A DNA stretch of 64,000 bases from the NCBI RefSeq assembly GCF_004193775.1, contig NC_041007.1, forward strand, positions 31,981,840-32,045,839, read 5' to 3'. This stretch comes from Glycine soja. Lineage: Eukaryota > Streptophyta > Magnoliopsida > Fabales > Fabaceae. The translations under genes and the position numbers were made by a program. Shown piece by piece: positions 1 through 10,853 of the stretch. How positions within the stretch are numbered: position 1 is the first letter of the stretch; every line of letters begins with the position of its first letter. The notes under the pieces are model-generated. The model ran no database searches. It had not been told where the DNA came from and saw only the letters and a list, made by a program, of their open reading frames with translations.

Positions 1-790
1 GTATGATTACCATTTTTTGGATGCGGACAGCTTGCGAGAATTAGGATAAATTCCAAAACATGACTTAGGCCTAGGGGGCCCAAGCTTTTGTTTGTTGAAA
101 TACAAGAAGGCATGATGAGTGAGAGCATGTTGGTGAGGTTTCCCCTTTAGGCCAACACTTGGTTTAGGCTGCACCATGTTTTCCTTGTGCCTAGATAGTG
201 TGAAAATGTCGTTCGCCATGTATATGTGTATGTTGAATAGGTAGCTAAATGCTTTGCAAATGTGCATATATGTTGAAAATGGCACGAAAATGCGTCTCAA
301 AGTAGGAACATATGATATGAAATTGCCTTTCAAGAATGTGACTGAGTAGTACAAAAATTTCTTTTCCAATGAAGATGCGATATGAATTTGTTTTCAAATG
401 AGTGTAAGCATGTGCGAATATAACATGAAGTTGCCTCTCAAATGTATGAACATGTATGTGAATGAAATGTGAACATATAGCAAAAAGAATGGGGTAGGTG
501 GGTAGCAAAAGCCTTGGAAAATATGTATGGATAGTTTGACACATAGCGTAAAGAATTTATTTGCCAAAAAAAAGTAGGTGCATCATGTAGGGTGTCGTTC
601 ATCAAGAGAAAGATAGGTATAAATGTATGAATATCCTAGGAGAACCCGCGCATTAACGTGTAAGCATTCCTTTCAAAATTCATATGGATGTTCATGCTTT
701 GTTGGAAAAAGGGTACGATGTTTGGCTTGATCTGACTTTCGTTTTGGTTGAGTTTTACTTGAACTAACTTTCTAAAAGATTTTGCAGGAA
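1..790 (+). other. Non-coding internal region of A1 upstream of its ORF
   Basis: AT-rich sequence with no convincing coding frame; the short minus-strand open frames here show no motif I recognise. The end, just before the ATG at 791, reads as a pyrimidine-rich stretch followed by TTTGCAG, which fits a 3' splice site. A GGTAAGT donor-like site sits in the LTR at 6233-6239. Ogre elements are known to contain introns, so a spliced leader is possible, but the sequence alone does not prove it. Confidence 0.45.
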
Positions 791-3187
791 ATGGCTCCGA
801 AGAAACTCTCCACGAAGAGGTTTAGAAGAGACGCCGCAGCGGAAGGGTCCAGTGCCACCCCCGAGTTTGATAGTCATCGTTTCTATAGCGCCGAGCACCA
901 GCAGCGCTTCGAGGCCATCAAAAGATGGTCGTTCCACAGAGAGAGGCGTGTCCAGCTCAGGGAGGATGAGTATACAGACTTTCAGGAGGAGATAGCTCGC
1001 AGACGTTGGACGTCGCTGGTGACTCCCATGGCTAAGTTTGACCCTAAGATAGTCCTAGAGTTCTATGCTAATGCTTGGCCCACAGAGGAGGGAGTGCGAG
1101 ACATGCGTTCATGGGTGAGGGGTCAGTGAATTCCCTTTGACGCAGATGCCCTCAGCCAGTTACTGGGTGACCTGCTAGTTTTGGAGGAAGGCCAACAATG
1201 TGAGTTCAGCCAGAGGAGGAACAGGGCCGACGGGTTCGACAAGGAGGCCATTGCCCAGCTGTTATGCACACCGGGGCAAAATTTTGCCCAGACCGCTGCA
1301 GGGAGGTGGGTGCGAATCATGCGCACCAGCATGACCACTTTGACCCAGACATGGATGACACTGCTGTTCAGCAATGTCTTGCCTAGCGATCATAACTCCG
1401 ATCTCCCTCTGGCTAAGTGCCAGTTGATGTATGCCATCCTGACACGGATGAGCGTCCACGTGGCCCAGGTGATTGCTGATGCCATCTATTTGTTTGCAGG
1501 TATGCCACCCACCAGGCATCCTCTGGACCCAAATAAGTCTAACAGGGCCCTGGGGTTTTCGGCATTGATCACGGGTCTCTGCCAGTCATTCAGGGTTCCC
1601 GTCACCCGCAGTAAAGTGATCCGACTGCCGATCACCCGGGCCTTCATCGAGAAGTACTGCACGCCTAGGCAGGCGCAGGGTTATGCACATCAGGCCGTAG
1701 ACGCACTGCCACCACCTCGGCAGGCCGATCCCACTAGATCACTAGGCATGGAGCGTTATCTATAGCACTTGGTTCGCCAGCAGGTGGCCAACCACCGTGG
1801 GCAGGTGCAGATACATGAGTGTCTCTACCTGTTCAGCCTCAGTCAGTAGGGGCAGGGTTTCGCTCCTTTTGCATGCCCTACTCTGGAGTAGTTTGGGGCT
1901 GAGGTCGCATTGCGCGGAGACTGGCCCGAGGCCCAGGTAGGGGAGAATCCTGCAGGATCCCTCGGTGATCGAGGCCGTACCCGAATCAAATAAACATGAA
2001 AATGCAGTAACTAGGAAGTGATCCTAGGTCGTTTCCCAACGAGCAGTGACAAGCCAAATGTTCATAATATGCTTGTAGTAACAGTAACGATGGGGGGGGG
2101 GTTGGTTGTTTGGTAATTAAAGAGCAGAACAAATAAAATGGAATACGAAACTACTAATATTAAAAACGGGTTGTTTCCTCTGATTCAGAAGCCACTCTCT
2201 TATCCTGGGTTATGGAGAATTCGTCCCTAACAGTCAACCACTTAATCCAACCTTATTTCAATTTACTAAGCGAAAATCAACTTAGGGTTTTCAATACGTG
2301 ATTAGGAACCGCATACACCAGTTAGCCCTTCGTCCATTAAGCATGAACGCAAGTTAGGCTCAGAGGCAATTAATCGAACACGAAGCGTGCACTGATTAAT
2401 ATTCACGAAATTGGGATAACTGGTGAAGGGAAAACTGCCAGGAAACCACATTACAAGCGAAACCTCAAAGAGAGTTGGGCTTCGTCCTCAAAAGGAAACA
2501 ACACCAGAAAATCTAGCCTTCCATGGATTCAAACAGAAAATGCAATTGAAACATGAGGCAGAAACGTAAATGAACGGAAACGTAAAATGGAACAGAAACG
2601 TAAATGAGAGTAGAAGAAGAAGCAAGAACGAAATTGTAATTAGAAGCAGAAAATGTAAAATTGCATTACGAACTCAGAAGCATCAAAACAGAAAAACGAA
2701 AAACCCTAAAACAAAGCTCTGAATAATGAATAGCATAACAGAATAGAATGCCCTGCACGAATCCCAAGGCAGCTATTTAAAAAGAGTCACTCAAAGTCAC
2801 TGGGCCCTATTACAATACTCTGGCCCAAAACGAAATAAACACTGAACAACATAAAATAAAATTGCGAAATTTCCTAATTAGAAATTAACTAAGGTAAGCG
2901 CTGCTTTATTTGCCCTCTTCAAGTCCACAACCAAAATCCGGATTAAGCCCAATGTTTCATTAATTCCTGAAATTAGATTAAAAACATCAAATTAGCTAAA
3001 TGAGCCCAAATTATAAAACTGCCTAATTAATTGACAATTAAGACCAATCAATAATTAAAATGGTGCAAAAAGGGTTTAGAAAATAGAAGAAAATGATGGC
3101 ACATCACTCGGTGAGGCAGAGGAGGCCCGTATGGATGAAGATATGACTGACTTGCTCGGTTTCTTGGGAGGCAGCGGAGCCACGTGA
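791..3187 (+). pseudogene. A1 accessory ORF, 'putative plant transposon protein'-like domain, broken
   Basis: Starting at the ATG at 791 (MAPKKLSTKRF), one reading frame runs to a TGA at 3185-3187 if the solo LTR 1966-3106 and one copy of its CTCGG duplication are ignored. It carries in-frame stops at 1127 (TGA), 1763, 1847 and 1889 (TAG), so it cannot be translated whole. The frame is otherwise unshifted, which suggests recent decay by point changes. The recognisable core (about 875-1560) resembles the family annotated in legumes as 'putative plant transposon protein': a block with EFYAN followed by VRGQ and a later MYAIL segment. Its function is unknown. It is not a transposase with a visible catalytic triad. 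The last part (3112-3184) encodes an acidic tail. A decayed copy lies in A2 at 49040-49840. The family call is from memory of similar proteins. Confidence 0.65.
1966..3106 (-). mobile_element. C-family solo LTR (C0)
   Basis: It starts TGATCGAGGCC and ends GATGGCACATCA, as do the LTRs of C1. It is flanked by a perfect 5-bp duplication CTCGG (1961-1965 and 3107-3111). No internal sequence remains, so this is a solo LTR left by recombination between the two LTRs of a full element. Minus strand is assigned from the coding direction of C1. It contains a run of 10 G (about 2092-2101) that is present with other lengths in every C LTR here. Confidence 0.95.
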
Positions 3188-4915
3188 CCGAGGTCACCAC
3201 ACTTTTGTTATTGACATTACTGTTTTCTGTTATTGACTATATTTCTATTGGCATTATTGTTTTTTGTTATTGTCTATATTGCTATTGACATTACTGTTTT
3301 CTGTTATTGTCTATATGGTTACCAATGTTGCTATTATTATTTTTTGTTTTTGTTAGAATTTGGCATTATGGCTCTCAGTTCTTTCATCACTGTTTTTATT
3401 GTAGCTTGCCATTACATGTTTTTTTCATTTACCTTGTGGTTAGGCGTGAATAGGTAGTGTGCGCCCTCATCCGCACGACCTGTTCAAAGAGAAAAAGAGA
3501 AAAAAGGAAATAAACAAATGATAATAACTTAAAAAGGGAAAGAAATAAGGGGGAGAGAAAATATATCTTTCGGCTGAAAAGCCAGCATGTTTTGGAAAAG
3601 AAATAACTTCCCGCTTTTCTTTGAAAAAAGGATTCACTGATCATAACCAGTTTTTGAAAAAAAAAAGTGTATGCACATGAAGGGTGAATGCTGTGAAAAT
3701 TTTCCCGAACACCCAAAATAGACTCGGATGAATGCGTGAATTGATAAAAGAACACATTTTGGAAACACTGCGTTGACTTAAATAGGGAAAATGAATCCTG
3801 AGCCCTAGTGTCACATGACCATAAAAACTTGATGCTTGAGTGTCCACATGGGTGCATGCATGACTAGTTTTGCATAAAATTTCCAAATCATCCTTGTTGC
3901 ATGTGTATCATGGAAATAATGTGGGACATCTCCTTTATTCCTGAATTGCTGGCCAAACCCTGACATATATCCTGTCTAGCCATTCTACAAGCCTTGAGCC
4001 AGGATCCCAACTTACCATAAACCTTGACCCAGGGTGAGAATGTCAATCCTTGCCCTTGGAAGAAAACAAGGAAAAGAAAGTTCCCGATCAAAGAATCGGA
4101 AGAAAGCAAAAAGAGAAAATTCCCAATCAAAGAGTGGGAGAAAGCTAAAAAGAAAGAAAATTCCCGATCAAGGATCGGAAGAAAACAGAAGAAATATGCA
4201 AAAAGGTCTTTGGACCAGACAATATCTGGACAATACATAATTGTCACCAAGTAAACAAAAAAAAAAAGAAAGGAAACCGCGACCTAAAGTGGTCCTCTCC
4301 CTTTGATTGCCAACCAAAATCCTGTGCGTCGGTGACTTGTTCGCCTCACACTAAACAAAAACGGAGAAGAAAAAGGCCAAGAACACTCAAAGCCAAATTT
4401 CCCACAAAAAAACAAACCATTCCCAAGAAAAAGTCCTATTGATCCATGATCACGCATGTAATCTTTGATTCGATAGGAAAATGATTTGCAAAATAAGTCA
4501 TGACGTATCTATGGTTCGGAATTAGGATGAAACACTTACCCGTGCGAGATTGATACACTTTGAGTGATTTCCTTCTATTTTTGCGACACCCAGTGTTTCC
4601 TCTAAATTGTCATTTAGAAACGAAATGCTAACATCCAAAGTCTTATTTATGGTTATGAGAAAATTTCATCAGCATACTCTCCTTCCCCGATAGATGCATT
4701 GTTTTACATCAAAAAAACATATGTTGCTCTGATCAGTTGGAGGTTTTGTTTCTTTACTAAAGCATGCTCGCCTTTTAGTGAAAATACATCGAGACTATTT
4801 TAGTCTCACAGTTATCCAGAACTACGTAGGTCTGAGTTCCTCATCACAAATTGAGGATACGTAGGAGCAAGAGCCTCGCTTTTGTCGGCCGCCCCACAAT
4901 CTGACCCTAAGGTCA
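3188..4915. other. Non-coding 3' internal region of A1
   Basis: No plausible gene. At 3206-3330 a T-rich imperfect repeat of GTTATTGnCATTACTG-type units occurs. From about 3640 to 4910 the sequence is homologous, in reverse orientation, to 47041-48330 of A2, including blocks that look protein-like in several frames but are not conserved as protein. This is the untranslated part between the accessory ORF and the 3' LTR. Confidence 0.7.
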
Positions 4916-5285
4916 TGTGACATGCGGAGACAAATTATTGTCATCCGCACACCTTTTCGCCATCCAGAGACGATCGAGTCTGATGGCACGCAAAGACAAA
5001 TTATGGTCATTCTGCACCTTTTGTCATCCAGAGGCGGCGAGCTCGATGACACACGGAGACAAATTATGGTCATCCGCACACCTTTTTCTCCATCCAGAGA
5101 CGATCGAGTCCGATGGCACGCAGAGACAAATTATGGTCACTCTGCACCTTTTGTCATCCAGAGGCGGCGAGCCCGATGACATGCGGAGACAAATTATGGT
5201 CATCCATACACCTTTTTCACTATCCAGAGACGATCAAGTCCGATAGCACGCGGAGACAAATTATGGTCATCCGCACGCTTTTGCT
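4916..5285 (+). repeat. Tandem array of ~65-bp units, about 6 copies
   Basis: Each unit contains GACAAATTATGGTCAT followed by a CATCCAGAG block. Two unit types alternate (one with GGCGGCGAG, one with ACGATCGAGTC), giving a dimer of about 133 bp. The array ends about 300 bp before the polypurine tract. The same array in A2 (45640-47040) has about 22 units, so copy number differs between elements. Confidence 0.85.
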
Positions 5286-5570
5286 TTTTTTTTTTCACTC
5301 TTGTCGTCCGGAAACATTCAAGTCCAGCGATGCACGGAATTCTTCTCTGTCGGGCAGAGACGATTGGGTGCAATGGCAAAGGGAAGTGTCGTGGTTGTCC
5401 AACTTTGTCATTTTCAAAGCACTGAAGTTTATTGACGCTTCTGATGCCTTTTCTTTTCTTACTGAACGACAGGTTCCGCTGGCGGGGATATTGACCGGCC
5501 GAATGATGTTTCGCTCGAACGAAATTAGTGTCTTATCTTTACTTCCCTTTTATCTCCAATAAAAGACAAG

Positions 5571-5584
5571 TAAAGAGGGGCAAC
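5571..5584 (+). other. Polypurine tract of A1
   Basis: TAAAGAGGGGCAAC directly precedes the LTR start TGTCATACCC at 5585; this is the expected primer for plus-strand DNA synthesis. The equivalent in A2 is at 45442-45455. The 285 bp between the tandem array and this tract hold nothing I recognise. Confidence 0.8.
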
Positions 5585-5639
5585 TGTCATACCCTAATTT
5601 CGTCTGGGGCCCATCTGTTTGGTGGGATGCAACCTTCGC

Positions 5640-5860
5640 TTGACCACTTCGAGGTAGTTGACACTCATCGTTAGGCAGTGAAGTTCCGTGACATGTCGAG
5701 AGTTGAAAGGAAGCATTAATGCGTAATCCATAAAGTTTCGTAACATTCCAGAAGCCAAAGAGGGGATGATTGCATAATCCGTAAGGTTTCGTGACATTAC
5801 GAAAAGAAAACAAGTTTCGTTACGTAATTCATAAAGTTCCGTAACGTTACGGAAAAAGAA
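5640..5860 (+). repeat. U3 repeats of the A LTR
   Basis: Four diverged units of about 50 bp, each with a variant of GTAATCCRTAAAGTTYCGTR followed by ACATT or ACGTTACGG. The last contains the palindrome CCGTAACGTTACGG. The same series occurs in the A2 LTR (45170-45420, minus strand). Repeats in U3 upstream of TATA are typical places for promoter or enhancer elements; a regulatory role is inference. Confidence 0.6.
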
Positions 5861-6016
5861 TCAACAAAAAAGGGCATATGGGGTGTATTTAGTAAACAGG
5901 GGTGTGCAAATAGCAATCAGGCCTACTTGGGCCTTCCAGGATGTTCCAACAGAAGGCAGTGCCTTCTGGTGGAAGCAACAGGCGAGCTGGGCGGCAACCA
6001 CCTCCCTCTTTTTCCC

Positions 6017-6024
6017 TATAAATA
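6017..6024 (+). promoter_or_regulatory. TATA box of the A1 LTR
   Basis: TATAAATA in a CCC/GGGG context, downstream of the U3 repeats. The corresponding box is at 44695-44702 in A2 and 23893-23900 in A3, both on the minus strand, which fits the LTR orientation. Confidence 0.65.
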
Positions 6025-7405
6025 GGGGAAGGAGGGCAGAACAAATTCGTTCAACCCTCCTGGTATCTGAGATTCACTTAAAATTAGTGAGAAAAATTGT
6101 TTCCGTGAAGAAAATCCAAGACGAGGCGCTTCCGTAACGCTTCTAAGACGTTTCTGTGGGCGATTTCGTGAAGATTTTCCACCGTTCTTCATCGTTCTTC
6201 GTTCGTTCTTCGTTGTTCTTCGTTCTTCAACCGGTAAGTTCCCAAAATCGAACCTTTCAATTCATTCTATGTACCCTTAGTGGTCCCCACTTGTTTCGCG
6301 TGCTTTTATTTTTATTTCGTTTGCTTTTCGTACCTCCTTTTGACGTGCTTTAGTCATTCATTAAAGTCGTTTTCTCGCCTAATCAGAAATAAAATAAATT
6401 TCCACCGATCATTTGAGTTGTAACATCTTTTAATTTCTGTTAGAATAAAATCCGACCGATCTTTCACGCCGTAACCACGTTTAAAACCAAAAAAAGGCAA
6501 AATAATAATATAATAATCACAAAAATATCTTTAAATAAAATAATAAAAAAAATCATTTCTTTGGAATTTTCTTTCTTAATAAAATTGACTAATAACCAAA
6601 GTGAAACTAAGGCTAAAATCAATTCATAAATCAAGCTTTTGTCATCACCTAAAAACCATTTTTAAAGGTCCTGTAGAAGCAAAGCTTCATGGTGAATCAA
6701 AGGTGATTCAAAGGTGTTTTGATGATAACAAAAGATGATGACAAAGGTGATGACAAAAAGCTCAAAGATCAATCAATGAACAACTCAAGAGAATCCAAGA
6801 TCAATCAAGAACAATTCAAAAGTTCAAGATAAGAATCAAGAAGAATTCAAGACTCAAGAAGAAAGTCTAGAGTCAAGAATCAAGATTCAAGGTTCAAGAT
6901 CTCAAGAATCAAGATCAAGATTCAAGACTCAAGATTCAAGAATCAAGAGAAGGCTCAATCAATATAAGTATGAAAAGTTTTTTCTCAAAACTTTGAATAA
7001 CACATGAATTTTTGACAAAACCTTTTACCAAAGAGTTTTTACTCTCTTGTAATTGATTACCATATTGTTGTAATCGATTACCAGTAGCAAAATGAGTTTG
7101 AAAAAGTTTTCAAACTGAATTTACAACGTTCCAATTATATTCAAAAAGTTGTAATCGATTACAATGTTTTGGTAATCGATTACCAGTGCCCTAGAACGTT
7201 GAAATTCAAATTCAAAGGTGAAGAGTCGCATCCTTTCACTTAAAAGCTTTGTGTAATCGATTGGTAATCGATTACCAGTGACTGTTTCTGAATAAATCAA
7301 AAGATGTAACTCTTCAAAAAGGTTTTGACTTTTTCAAATTGGTTTTAAGTTTTTCTAAAAGTTATAACTCTTCTAAATGGTCTTCTTGACCAGACATGAA
7401 GAGTC

Positions 7406-7413
7406 TATAAAAA
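7406..7413 (+). promoter_or_regulatory. TATA box of S1
   Basis: TATAAAAA downstream of the TAATCGATTAC cluster and upstream of the transcribed repeats; comparable positions in S2 (9647) and S3 (27219) also hold a TATA box, supporting plus orientation. Confidence 0.55.
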
Positions 7414-7863
7414 CAAGGCTTTGTTTTGCATTTCAAGAATCTTGAATACTTTTCCAATCCATTCTTTACAAGCCTTGAATCTCTTTGAACTTCTTCTTCT
7501 TCTTTGTACCAAAAGCTTTCTGAAGTTTTCTCGTTTTCCAAACCTTGAAAAATTGTGCTATTCATCTTTTCATTCTCTTCTCCCTTTGCCAAAAAGAATT
7601 CGCCAAGGACTAACTGCCTGAATTCTTTTTGTGTCTCTCTTCTCCTTTTTCCAAAAGAACAAAGGACTAACCACCTGAATTCTTTTGTGTCTCCCTTCTT
7701 CCTTGTCAAAGAATTCAAAATGACATAGTCTGAGAATTCTTTTGATTCTTCCCATTCCCTAATACAAAAGTGTTCAAAGGACTAACTGCCTGAGAATTCT
7801 TTTGTATCCCCATTCACAAAGTATCAAAGGTTTAACAGCCTGAGATCTTTGTCTCAACACATT

Positions 7864-8010
7864 GGAGGGTACATCCTTTGTGGTACAAGTAGAGGGTACA
7901 TCTACTTGGGTTTGACTGAGAACAAGAGAGGGTACATCTCTTGTGGATCAGTTCTAGTGGAGGGTACATCCACTAGGTTCAAAAAGCACAAGGGAGGGTA
8001 CATCCCTTGT
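7864..8010 (+). repeat. Five ~33-bp repeats with GAGGGTACATC
   Basis: GAGGGTACATC recurs at about 7864, 7894, 7927, 7961 and 7994, each followed by a CTTGTGG or ACTTGG variant. The same five-fold series, more diverged, is in S3 at 27530-27680. It lies downstream of TATA and so would be transcribed. Confidence 0.75.
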
Positions 8011-8988
8011 GGATCTTTGCTTGTAAAAGGATTTTTACAAGGTTGAAAGAAATCTCAAGGACCGCAGGTCGCTTGGGGACTGGATGTAGGCACGGGTTGT
8101 TGCCGAACCAGTATAAAAACTCTTGTGTGTTTGTTTCCTTCTTCCCTACTCTTTTACTTTCCGCTGTGTATTTAATTTCCGCTTTTACTTTCTGGTAAGT
8201 TTCTCTTCTACTCCATATTCTCTTAACAACAAAAGTAAAAGCCTTAAAAGAGTAATTTTTTTAATTAGTAAAGGTTTAGGAATAATTAATTCAACACCCC
8301 CTTCTTAATTATTCTGAGGCCACTCGATCCAACAGGTCCAACGCCTTGAAATGGTCCTTTTCACTTTTATTGGTTAAACATGGACTTTTAAAAGCCTAAA
8401 ATCGACACATAGCTTTGTCACCTCTTTCAAAAAACCAAGAGATCATTAATGGTCCAATGCCTTAATTTTTTCTCTCCTTTCAAAAGAATCGAAAGATCGT
8501 TTAATGGTCCAACACCTTAAATGAACTTTTATTCAATCAAAATATATCTTGCAAAAAAAGATAAAAACAACTTAACCAACGTTTAGTTCTCAAAGAACTA
8601 CGTAGGTCTGATTTCCTTATCACAATTGAGGAATACGTAGGAGCAAGGGAAACACCCTTGTCGACCACAAAAAGATAAAAAATATAAAAGGCATAAAAAG
8701 ACATAAAAAGCGTAAAAAAGGGAAGATAAAACAAATTGAAGTCATATTTGCACACTTGATTAAAGGCTGCCGTCCTTTGTCACGGACGCGTGGGGTGCTA
8801 ATACCTTCCTCGTGCGTAAATACAACTCTCGAACCTTTCAAACTTAAAGTTCGTAGACCATGCCTTTTCCAGTTTTTCCGACGTTTTCCTCGAATAAACG
8901 TTTGTGGAAACTCCGCGCTTTTTCCTTTCATGGAAGACGCACCCGTGAGCCCTCGCGTCGCCGTCCCGCCGATGGGTAGGTTGCGACA

Positions 8989-10497
8989 AAGTATATGTGG
9001 ACATTATATTTCAAAGCTTATGCAGACTAAGTTTGAGATGAGCATGATGGGAGAATAGGAATTTTTCCTTGGCTTACAAATGAAGCAAACAAGCAACGGA
9101 TATACATTCACCAAACCAAGTATGTGAAAGAACTTCTAAAGAAGTTCAACATGAATAATGCTAAGGAAATGAAAACACCAATGCATCTAACCACATATCT
9201 TACACTAAATGAGGAACTAAAGAAGGTGGACAACACTCAATACAAAGCAATGATTGGATCATTATGTGAATGTATGTATACATGATTTTGATGATGTTAA
9301 AAGAAGAATCAAACAAAGTTGCTTCAAAGGATAAGCATGGCTTCTAGATTAATACAAGATTGCTTCAACAAACAAAGCCTTGCTTCAAGATTAACTCAAG
9401 ATCAAGCCTTGCCTTAAAACAAAGTGCTTTCAAGACATTCAAGGCTTTCGTAATCAATTACCAGGCAGTGTAATCGATTACCAGAAGACAGGGTTGAGAA
9501 ATAGTTGTTGAAAAAGGTTTTGAATTTGAATTTTCAACATGTAATCGATTACACCAACATTGTAATCGATTACCAATGGAGAGTTTTCATAAAAACTGCC
9601 AACAGTCACATCTTTTCATTGGATTGGTGAATGGCCATCAAAGGCCTATAAATAGGTGACTTGGGCACGAATTTTAGAGAAAGTTTTGCTGGTCCAAAAT
9701 GTCTTATCCTCTCAAAAGGAAATGAGAGAGAGATTCCAAAAGAATTTCATTGCCATATGCTCTCTTAAAAGAAACTCTTGGACAAACACTTGTAAATCCA
9801 TTAAGAGTTTCTCCATGGACTTCAATTGTAATATCCTTCTCTTCAAGAGAGAATTCCTCTTCTTTCTTCTTATACAAAGAGATTGTTTAAGGGACTGAGG
9901 GTCTCTTGAGTTGTAAGGATTCCTAAACACAAGGGATGGGTTGTCCCTGTGTGGTTCAGAAGTTGTAAAGGATTTTACAAAGATAGTGGAAATCTCAAGT
10001 GGGTTGCTTGAGTACTGGACGTAGGCACAGGAAGTGGCCGAACTAGTATAAAACCATGTTTACATTCTCTCTTCCCTTATCTTATTTATTTTGTTGCAAT
10101 CAATTGTGTCTTGCATGTTTAAAGAACATTATTAAATTGATTGCTGCTTCTTCTGCATTCTAAGCCTATCCCTCTTAAGTTATTGAGGCCACAAGGTCCA
10201 ACACATTATTGTACTTGATTGCATCTAGATGTGACATAATGTTTAGTGTATGCTTGTGTGCTAGATTTCAGAAAGATCCAAGGGAAGTTTACTTAATTGT
10301 TGTTAACAAAATATTTATATATCTCATTGGAACTTTTAATCTTGGTCTTTACTTTAAAAAGGGAAAAGACTTCAGGTTGATAAGTTGTTGTGATGTTGAC
10401 TATTTTGGTGAAAAGCTTGAAAGGAAAAGTATTAGTAGAAGCTATCACTTCATTAGTGGAAACCTAGCTTATCACGCTTATCTTGAGTTATTTTGAA
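8989..10497 (+). pseudogene. Copia reverse transcriptase/RNase H remnant
   Basis: Two pieces of one gene, 8989-9264 and 10209-about 10497, separated by solo LTR S2. The first encodes a Ty1/copia RT C-terminal region (FEMSMMGE, then FFLGLQMKQ) with an in-frame TAG at 9056 and a frameshift near 9110. The second continues exactly across the insertion point (MIGS then LYLIAS) into the RNase H connection, with the ERKS...GS and HFISGNL segments. The left end is cut by A1. The right end is truncated where B1 sequence begins. It is an old element and cannot be functional. Confidence 0.8.
9265..10203 (+). mobile_element. S2: solo LTR with TAATCGATTAC motifs
   Basis: Starts TGTGAATGTATG, ends GGTCCAACA, with a perfect CATTA duplication (9260-9264, 10204-10208). 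Three TAATCGATTAC or near copies at about 9470-9575 and TATAAATA at 9647-9654 define plus orientation. It interrupts the copia remnant inside a conserved codon run, so its boundaries are certain. Confidence 0.92.
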
Positions 10498-10556
10498 CCA
10501 TAGATTTTACCTTTCGTAAACCCCTAACAAGAAAGAACCATAACTTAGGAACCAAC

Positions 10557-10853
10557 ATGAGTCATCATTCATCTAGTGTTAATGGTGAGGGTACTAGTCA
10601 TAAAGACCTTCTATCTAAAATCTTAGATGAGTTGAGTTCCCTCAAGTCATGGAAAGAAAAACTAGAAAGAAAAAAAAAGGAAAAGAGAGGGTATAAATAA
10701 ATCAAGATAAGAGGGAACAAATAAGGGAAGAAGCAAGAAGGAAAATACTAAAATAGTTAAGGAAAGAAAAACATGCCACCTATAGTAGTCATGACTCTTG
10801 TAAGAGCCTAAGTGAAGAAATTCGTAACTATTATAAAGGAAGGCATAGGTCAC
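10557..10853 (+). pseudogene. B1 gag N-terminal region
   Basis: ATG at 10557 (MSHHSSSVNGEG) opens a frame rich in Lys, Arg and Glu, as in gag of some soybean chromoviruses. It breaks at TAA near 10697 and has further stops. The homologous stretch in B2 (44194-44530, minus) stays open longer and shows the same SSVNG start, charged helix and CKSLSEE segment. C1 cuts the gene at 10854 and it resumes at 21126. No structural function can be retained. Confidence 0.6.

Larger units (their letters stand above)
6672..8334 (+). mobile_element. S1: solo LTR with TAATCGATTAC motifs
   Basis: Begins TGTAGAAGCAAAGCTTCATG, ends GATCCAACA, and is flanked by a perfect GGTCC duplication (6667-6671, 8335-8339). 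U3 carries four TAATCGATTAC-type motifs (about 7072-7275). TATA-like boxes lie at 7406 and 8112. A five-fold repeat around GAGGGTACATC lies at 7864-8010. The features near the 3' end (a GTAGGCACGGG...CCGAACCAGTATAAAA stretch) resemble Sirevirus/Maximus LTRs, but no internal region remains to prove the lineage. Confidence 0.9.
1..8988 (+). mobile_element. A1: Tat/Ogre-like non-autonomous Ty3 retrotransposon, 3' part
   Basis: The left end of the element lies outside the window. What is visible is an accessory ORF (791-3187), a long non-coding stretch, a tandem array just before the polypurine tract, and a 3' LTR from 5585 to 8988 bounded by TGTCATACCC and TTGCGACA. The same order of modules, diverged and in reverse orientation, recurs in A2 (44629-56336), which also carries gag and ORF1 of Ogre/Tat type; that is why I place A1 in this lineage. 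No pol is visible. Two later insertions split it: a C solo LTR at 1966 and an S solo LTR at 6672. The 3' flank at 8989 is copia RT sequence, so A1 landed in an older copia remnant. Lineage is inferred from A2; confidence in the element itself is high. Confidence 0.82.
5585..8988 (+). mobile_element. 3' LTR of A1
   Basis: Starts TGTCATACCC after the polypurine tract and ends GGTTGCGACA. Without the S insertion (6672-8334) and one GGTCC copy its length is about 1.74 kb. The same end sequence closes A3 at 21959 (TGCCGCAACC on the plus strand). U3 contains repeats with TAATCC and CGTAAC motifs, then a TATA box at 6017. The 3' third matches 21959-22450 of A3 in reverse orientation. Confidence 0.88.

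Noticed and set aside
7..544. Minus-strand ORFs of about 100-120 codons at the left edge
   Set aside because: No motif or biased composition beyond AT-rich sequence; they overlap each other and are not seen in A2.
3233..3457. Small hydrophobic plus-strand ORF (74 codons) that looks membrane-like
   Set aside because: Produced by a T-rich tandem repeat; not conserved at the matching place in A2.
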